Assembly (NCBI GenBank): GCA_030141605.1
Contig: JAQGDQ010000409.1
Span: forward strand, 62,616 to 124,615
DNA from: Tubiluchus corallicola
Lineage: Eukaryota; Priapulida; Priapulimorpha; Priapulimorphida; Tubiluchidae
Reading direction: 5' to 3'
DNA length: 62,000 nucleotides
In this document: one piece after another, positions 57,301-62,000 of the stretch
Numbering within the stretch: position 1 is the stretch's first letter
Layout: the number at the start of each line of letters is the position of its first letter
The notes under the pieces: model-generated
The model's input: only the letters and a program-made list of their open reading frames with translations
What the model was told of the DNA's origin: nothing
Databases searched by the model: none
Translations under genes and position numbers: made by a program

Positions 57301-60300
57301 TGCTATTGTAATTAGAAATTTACACAAGTGTGCTATACTCCTGGGAATAACAACAATAACCATTATACTAATCTCTCCATTTGTTTTACTAACATACTAA
57401 CCATAAACTTTAAATATTTACAACATTTTGGTCATAAACTGTCATAATTATCTTCTTAACCATCGTCTTACAGTACTTGGTTAACGACTCCTTGCTTAAC
57501 GACGCCAATCATTTGAAACCTCCTTTTTTCACTTAACCACGCACATTTCGCTTTAACGATGACTTTTTTACTTTGATCAAGGCAAATTTTTATTTGATTA
57601 ACAAAATTTTTGCCTAATTTGATGCATTGAAACAGCACCTATTGCATTATTCTGTTCTAAAAATGCACTAGTAATGTAAACAGTGTAATTATTATACATT
57701 GACTACTGATGCTGCTACTGTATTACTAGCCCTTTGTATCAACTATTAAGTGACCAGCGGACAATTTTTCCTGCAAACTGACCTATAGCAACCATAAGTA
57801 TGTAGGTAAAATTCCACTGACTAGGCGTAAACATTAATTAAAGAGAAAACGCTATAGCTAGGTATTGGTAAGTAAAATATATAGGTGGTTTCAGGCAAGC
57901 AGGAAGAAATTATACAGTAGAAATATGAATAAAACACCTAAAATGTTTAAGTTATATGATTTAACCAGCTCTGATTTTTGCTTTTGGAACATATCTCAAT
58001 TCTTTTACATTACTTTCTATAGAAATCTTGGCTTCGTTTAACAACGTTTCGCTTAACGTCACATTTTGTTGGAACGCATTCGCGTTATTAAGCGAGGACT
58101 TACTATACTGCCCTCTGGGTGGTCCCCATAAGCTGCGGCTTCCTTGGTCTCCCTAAGACACATAATCTAATGCTGTTGTATGTGTTAATAAGTTGACAAA
58201 TGCACACATTATAATTATTGGTGATATATATTTTATGTATCATCTGCTGTTATAAAACTGTAGTTTATGTTAAAGGAAGACAGAATGATTTTTCACGTAC
58301 TACTCCATCAAGTCCGATAAAAAGTATACATTTTAACACAATTAATATTGCAAAAACGTTTATGGTAATTAAATAATAAATTATAAACTTAATTAACGGC
58401 GGGCGAGCCCAACTATTGATGACATCACAAACTAGCATAATTTTCAACAGCAAAAATATTCCACGAGCGTGTTGCACGTGTTTGCGAAAGCGAAAATTGA
58501 AGTTCAGTGCTACTTTAACGTATTCAGTGTGTTGTACTAAAACTCGGCAAGTTTCAAGATAAAAATTCAAATTTCAAGTTCTCTGCTGTGCTCACGCATG
58601 AGCTGTCAAATGTGTGCAGTTCATCACAAACTAACATATCTGAACCGAGCTGTACAGCACCTGTTTTTTGTGTAATGGGTTTCCGAAATGCAGGCGCTAA
58701 TGCCCGACTAACTAGCGAACGCATGTAGCAGCGAAAAACTAACGGCACAAATGTGAAATTGTGTTTGTGCGATAATAATTCTTTCACGTAAGTCATTTTT
58801 GAAAAATGGTGTCTTTTCTTTCAGCATTTTAAAGAGTAGATTGTTTTGACCTGCAGTTTGAGATTGGGTCCGGTTTTTCTTTAGCTCAAATAGATTGAAT
58901 TTGAATTTGAACTGGGGGACCCTTACACAAAATTGAATGCCAACTAAAGTTTGCCTTTATTTTGAAATCATGTCTGGCTTCTCTGATGCAGGTGCAGGCT
59001 CGGAAGGTAGTTGATGAATTAGTATCCCAAACATCTAAACTGGACAAGCTGATTTGTACATGTAGCAAAGAGCTCATTGATGACTACCCGGCTTCGGATC
59101 CGAGGTGGGCGGAGTCGGTTCCGCAAGACATGGGTTCCACGTCCACCTCTCTCATCATCCTCCATCAACTGGAGGATAAACAGAAAGCACACGACTACCT
59201 CATAACTTTCTTCAAGCGCGTGGAGCTGTGGTCGCAGCTGAAGACGATCGGTACGGATTCTACGCACTTCACGCTCCGCGAGCACGCGGAGAAACTGGTC
59301 GCCGCCATTGCACTGCGGCGGTTGCATGCGGTGCACGCTACGGTGGTCGACAACGCCATTAGACTCGTAATGGAAAAGCGGAAGGTCACGTCCGTAGGTA
59401 GCTCATTGACATTACAAGATGTGTTTTACCGGGAAGTTTCCCGAATGGATGATATATTCGCCGCCTTAGTCGAGGGAGAGGAAAGATTATTGGAGACAGA
59501 CCTATCCACTATTGATGCTATTATGCTGATACCTGTTGTTAACTCATTATTTGAGGTATAACGATTATTGTTAGTTTGTTAAATTAATGGTGGAACAACC
59601 CTGCAATTAAATAAATGTTGATATTGAACTCGAAGATCGTAACACAGCCTGGATTTGAACCGGGGACCTTGGGCTTACAAAGCTGATGCAACACCCACTA
59701 GAACATTGTCTTTTCTGTGATTTTGACAGTCTATAGTTCATACCTTATAGCTGGTCAACCGTTTCAGCATTTTCAGTGTTAGACCACTCACACTAGAGTG
59801 ATTCGAATTAATTAGAGAGCTTCTTCTTTTGATTAATTTTGTGCTTTAAATTTCCGTTGATCAGTAATCAATTACTTTTAATTGGTTTGTTTCATCATTA
59901 ACGAATCTTTTGACATGACGATTTTAAAAATATATCGCTAAATTAAACTAATTGTATATTCTTGCATCTAATTAATTGCATCTATAAGCTTCTGCATTTC
60001 TGTCATATTTGTGGAAGTCGTGATTTAGCTTTCGAAATAAAGTTTGCTCATGTAAGTTGATGCGCGTAATATATTAACTTAATTTTTTCTACACACATAT
60101 TTCGGTTTGCCGGACCTCACTTTTACTGATATCGGAAAATTCCTACAAAATCTGGTCCATTAAAAGTCCTGCATAATACGGACACAGTCCATTGTTTAGC
60201 GAGCGGACTGCTAGTTGGCAAGCCGTCACTTTGTTTACATCACGTACATCAGTGTAACCACGTGTATATCTCTATGAACAAAAATAGAGAATTGATTTTG

Positions 60301-62000
60301 CGGAGCTATTTGAGTCAATTGGCAACAATTTTTATATACTTTACATAGGAGCGGCCCTCACTACATGTTTCTGAGACAATTAGACGATTTATTCTGCATT
60401 GCTGTTAGTCTAATACGCAGCGCCTACTGTATTAGTTTAGTATCGGAAAGTATGGACATTCAGCAAGTTTGGACCAACGTCTCCCCGCTTTTGTCCGACA
60501 AACGAGATATGAACTGTATATTTAGCAGTACTTGTAAATACAAGCTTAATAGTTTGTAAGTCAGTTTGTCTTTGTTTGTTGACAACATGTCCATTTTGGC
60601 AGTTTTCGAACTTTACAATTTTTTCGTAGGGAATTTTAACGGAGGTGCTCAACCAGCGAAGAAACAGAGAGAAGGAATTTAGCGTACCGGTTACTCGATC
60701 GCACGGTCTGCCGTGGACGGCAAGCGTGTCTAAAGCTGGAGTTCGTACATTGCTTCATACACAGGTATTTTTTTCTAGCTAGTTTTGTTTATTTAAATCT
60801 TCACAGTGCACGTGAGATTGCAATACGTAATCTAAACAACTTGGAAAGATTCTTAATAATCAAGAATTAGATGTACCTATCACATTTTTATTGAGATTAT
60901 TAAAAAGTTTTTTCAAATAAACAAGTGGTATTTTGGAATCTATACAGATGTAGCAGGCCAAAGTAACCCCTGCCCATATTAATCCCGGGTATAGTTTCAC
61001 TCAGGCCAGAATGTTCTACAGGGGGGGGGTATAAACTGTCCTAGACCAAACTACCCCTGGGGTAAAGAGGTTTTAATTATATTTACACAGTGTAATTGAT
61101 CTATGTAGAGTTTTAATATTTTTACTGATTGTGGTTTTCCTGGTTGAAATAATAAAAGTCTATGCATTCAGAGTTGAGGTCTTATTTCAAGATTAAAGTC
61201 AGTTAGCTTTCTCACTTAACTTACTTGACAAAGCTGGAACCTCAATAAAATGCTGAAAAGTTAAGTAATTGTGAATATCACTCAACACTGCTGATGTCAT
61301 ATGGGATATAATCTGGCCTTGGGGTATGAATTGGCCTGGGCCATAATTTATCCGTGATATAATCTAGTCTACGCCATTTTAACACCAGGGGTATAGTTTG
61401 GAGTGGGGGTATACTATGGCCTGTTACACCGACGTGTTTGATTTGTTGTCACAGTGTATGCCCAGTATTTGCCTTAGATCAAATTTGATTACGAAAAGTT
61501 GAGCATTTGAACGTCTGGCTAGTTCTTGGGTGGGTGATTGCAAGTAAACTGTTTACATGTACAGTAAACTAGTAAAAATAAAGTAATCATTGCTTTGAGC
61601 TCTCTTGATAGATTGGCGTCTATCCATAATGCTAAACATACCAGGCAGTTTAATTTAGTAATAAAGCGCCTGCTTTCCATCTGAGAGGTTGTGAGTTCGA
61701 TACAGTGGCCGGGTTCATACCAAAGACTTTAAAATGTTACCTGCTGTTGCCCTGCCTGGTGTGTGTGGTATTTAGGGTAAAAGTGGAGTAATAATAGTTT
61801 CTGTTATGTAGTTGTAGTTTCTTATTTACAATCGGCGATAATGTAGCTCTTTGGAGCTCATGTTAATTGTTCATCCAAAAAGCCGACTTTAGATGAAGAT
61901 TATTATTATTATTATTATTCGTTTTGTTTACAAGTAACATTCTATGTTATTTTCTAGCTGAAGATTACATTTACATGTGGGCTTTCTGAGGCTACGGACT
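51253..62000 (+). CDS. Nucleoporin Nup133, seven exons visible, incomplete at both ends
   Basis: Nup133 is a scaffold subunit of the nuclear pore Y-complex (Nup107-160), with an N-terminal beta-propeller and a C-terminal alpha-helical stack that binds Nup107. Exons 51253-51399, 52101-53102, 54370-54548, 55805-55915, 58992-59555, 60630-60764 and 61958 to the window end join in phase. Landmarks shared with human: FGSNLPVFVTEG (human FGSSLPVKVMEA), WAWLVVGRTLYLWKY, the membrane-sensing ALPS motif QGMLSGLGRRVSSF (human QGMLSGIGRRVSSL), LGAGHSHGQAIVFTKKSGF, FKAAFLHFCRNNL, DDYPASDPRWAESVP, LIILHQLEDKQKAH, VFYREVSRMDDI and GLPWTASVSKAGVRT. The first coding exon (about 60 residues in human) was not found and the rest of the C-terminal stack lies beyond the window. 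Confidence 0.93.
52101..53102 (+). CDS. NUP133 exon (beta-propeller with ALPS motif)
   Basis: A 1002-bp exon, acceptor CACTTGTTTTAG, donor GTAAGT. It covers most of the propeller. The ALPS motif, a curvature-sensing amphipathic helix in human Nup133, is at about 52526-52585. Confidence 0.93.
53480..54240. repeat. TTTCGGTTT-rich repeat in NUP133 intron
   Basis: Left edge near ACCCACCCATTTCCGAGGGT, right edge near TTCGGTAACATCCCGCCCG, with many CGGTTT/CAGTTT words near both ends. It looks like an old non-autonomous element; the ends are only roughly inverted. Confidence 0.4.
54370..54548 (+). CDS. NUP133 exon (propeller end)
   Basis: Acceptor CAATTTTGCAG, donor GTTAGT. Encodes NDIILGAGHSHGQAIVFTKK and then GFLSVA, matching human [24 protein letters not shown]. 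Confidence 0.88.
54570..55262. repeat. Interspersed repeat family R1, copy 2
   Basis: AGCACAAGAAAACTCTCCGC at the left, CACCCCTTTTCTTGTCCTTT at the right; blocks shared with 24995-25640. A partial further piece (TTTTTAAGGCGATTTTTC) follows near 55608. Confidence 0.8.
55805..55915 (+). CDS. NUP133 exon (linker and first helices)
   Basis: Acceptor TTCATTTCAG, donor GTAAAT, phase 0 at both ends, 37 codons. Encodes EDKSHRFKAAFLHFCRNNL, matching human EDKIKLLKAAFLQYCRKDL. Confidence 0.9.
55991..56372 (+). mobile_element. MITE family M1, full copy
   Basis: Ends AAATAAGCCTTTTCACAG and CTGTGAAAAGACTTATTA are inverted repeats, and GGTCAAAGGTTAAATGTACC inside the left end matches, inverted, GGTACAGTTAACCTTTGACC near the right. 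About 380 bp. Copies at 5490 and 49130. Confidence 0.8.
56510..56980. repeat. M2-related partial repeat
   Basis: 56577-56770 follows the middle of M2 (GCTAGTTGGCAGGCCGTCAC, CCACGTGTATATCTCTATG, ATTTGAGTCAATTG). The flanks CCGCGGATACGCGGAATTCC near 56514 and CAGAGTTTTTTGCAATTTG near 56940 are unlike M2, so this is a relative or composite. Confidence 0.55.
57471..58110. mobile_element. pogo/Tigger-like MITE
   Basis: Left end CAGTACTTGGTTAACGACTC with CTTGCTTAACGACG, right end TTAAGCGAGGACTTACTATACTG. The CAGT...ACTG ends with CTCGCTTAACG blocks resemble pogo/Tigger families. TA precedes the left end but CC follows the right, so the duplication is not clean. Confidence 0.6.
58270..58887. repeat. 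Interspersed repeat family R2, copy 2
   Basis: TTAAAGGAAGACAGAATGAT to TTGGGTCCGGTTTTTCTTTA; about 615 bp, collinear with 37697-38313. It ends about 100 bp before the NUP133 helical-domain exon. Confidence 0.8.
58992..59555 (+). CDS. NUP133 exon (alpha-helical domain)
   Basis: Acceptor TTCTCTGATGCAG, donor GTATAA, 188 codons, phase 0. Encodes VQARKVVDELVSQTS, DDYPASDPRWAESVP, SLIILHQLEDKQKAHDYLI and VFYREVSRMDDIFAALVEGE. GC content is clearly above the flanking introns. Confidence 0.94.
59622..59860 (-). repeat. tRNA-Thr-like interspersed repeat, copy 2
   Basis: On the minus strand GTTCTAGTGGGTGTTGCATC, GCTTTGTAAGC and GGTTCAAATCC look like a D-arm, an anticodon arm with TGT and a B-box. 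The acceptor stem does not pair and flanking sequence to CACTAGAGTGATTC is shared with copy 1 near 10100-10500. Confidence 0.65.
60105..60520. mobile_element. MITE family M2, full copy
   Basis: Ends GGTTTGCCGGACCTCACTTT and GCTTTTGTCCGACAAACGAG are inverted (TTTGYCGGAC). Interior collinear with 40190-40625. Confidence 0.8.
60630..60764 (+). CDS. NUP133 exon
   Basis: Acceptor TTTTTTCGTAG, donor GTATTT, 45 codons, phase 0. Encodes ILTEVLNQRRNREKEF and GLPWTASVSKAGVRTLLHTQ, matching human YRQNRNSLYRREE and [20 protein letters not shown]. Confidence 0.88.
60954..61423. mobile_element. MITE with CAGGCCAAAGTA ends
   Basis: CAGGCCAAAGTAACCCCTGC at the left and GGGGGTATACTATGGCCTG at the right are inverted repeats. 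470 bp, with further GGCCTGGG and ACCCCTGGG words inside. Only one copy in the window. No clear target duplication. Confidence 0.7.
61640..61919 (+). mobile_element. tRNA-derived SINE with (ATT)n tail
   Basis: A tRNA-like head (AAAGCGCCTGCTTTCCATCT, then GAGAGGTTGTGAGTTCGATA with a B-box GAGTTCGAT) is followed by a body containing TGCCCTGCCTGGTGTGTG and a 3' (ATT)n run at 61896-61919. Head, body and short-repeat tail in this order define a SINE. It sits about 40 bp before the last visible NUP133 exon. Confidence 0.75.
61958..62000 (+). CDS. NUP133 exon, cut by window end
   Basis: Acceptor TTATTTTCTAG, phase 0. Encodes LKITFTCGLSEATD, which follows LLHTQ as human VLKVAYPQADSNL follows VIIRQHE. 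Confidence 0.7.
   Translation, partial: MKITFTCGLSEATD

Noticed and set aside
59640-59715. Functional tRNA-Thr gene
   Set aside because: Acceptor stem does not pair and the surrounding sequence is a dispersed repeat.

Overview
This 62 kb window is nuclear DNA of an invertebrate metazoan. It is AT-rich, with spliced genes whose introns run from about 0.7 to 14 kb, animal-specific gene families and dense animal-type retroelements and MITEs. I cannot name the species. Four conserved genes are recognisable: PIH1D1 (+, 3' part, about 3.8-10.7 kb), mitochondrial glutamate dehydrogenase (-, 15.4-17.1 kb, coding region in one exon), a FAM89/LRAP adaptor gene (-, three coding exons from 39.9 down to 22.6 kb) and NUP133 (+, 51.3 kb to the window end, incomplete at both ends). 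A fifth, unrecognised gene of tandem-repeat protein type lies on the + strand inside the 13.8 kb first intron of FAM89 (28.7-35.7 kb).

Layout. 1-3.65 kb: satellite of 30/32-bp units with a higher-order period of about 1.47 kb, ending 135 bp before the first visible PIH1D1 exon. 3.8-10.7 kb: PIH1D1 exons, with MITEs and a tRNA-like repeat in the introns. 12.3-13.8 kb: a non-LTR retrotransposon fragment split by a hAT-like MITE and by a long-inverted-repeat element. 14.08-14.5 kb: 21-bp minisatellite. 15.4-17.1 kb: GLUD. 17-22.6 kb: mostly unremarkable AT-rich DNA with one hAT-like MITE. 22.6-39.9 kb: FAM89, whose introns hold the nested repeat-protein gene, an antisense PHD-EN-RT LINE, and a MITE that was itself hit by a LINE. 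40-50.8 kb: a graveyard of LINE fragments, a 64-bp minisatellite grown from a reverse-transcriptase segment, and an almost full-length RTE-like element. 51.3-62 kb: NUP133, whose introns carry at least six kinds of short repeat.

The conserved genes act in separate processes: R2TP chaperone assembly (PIH1D1), mitochondrial glutamate oxidation (GLUD), actin/MRCK adaptor function (FAM89) and the nuclear pore Y-complex (NUP133). There is no sign of joint function. FAM89 and NUP133 lie about 11 kb apart here; as I recall, human FAM89A and NUP133 are both in 1q42, so this may be old linkage. Exon borders were set by hand from GT/AG sites, reading phase and remembered similarity to the human proteins; none was checked by a database search.
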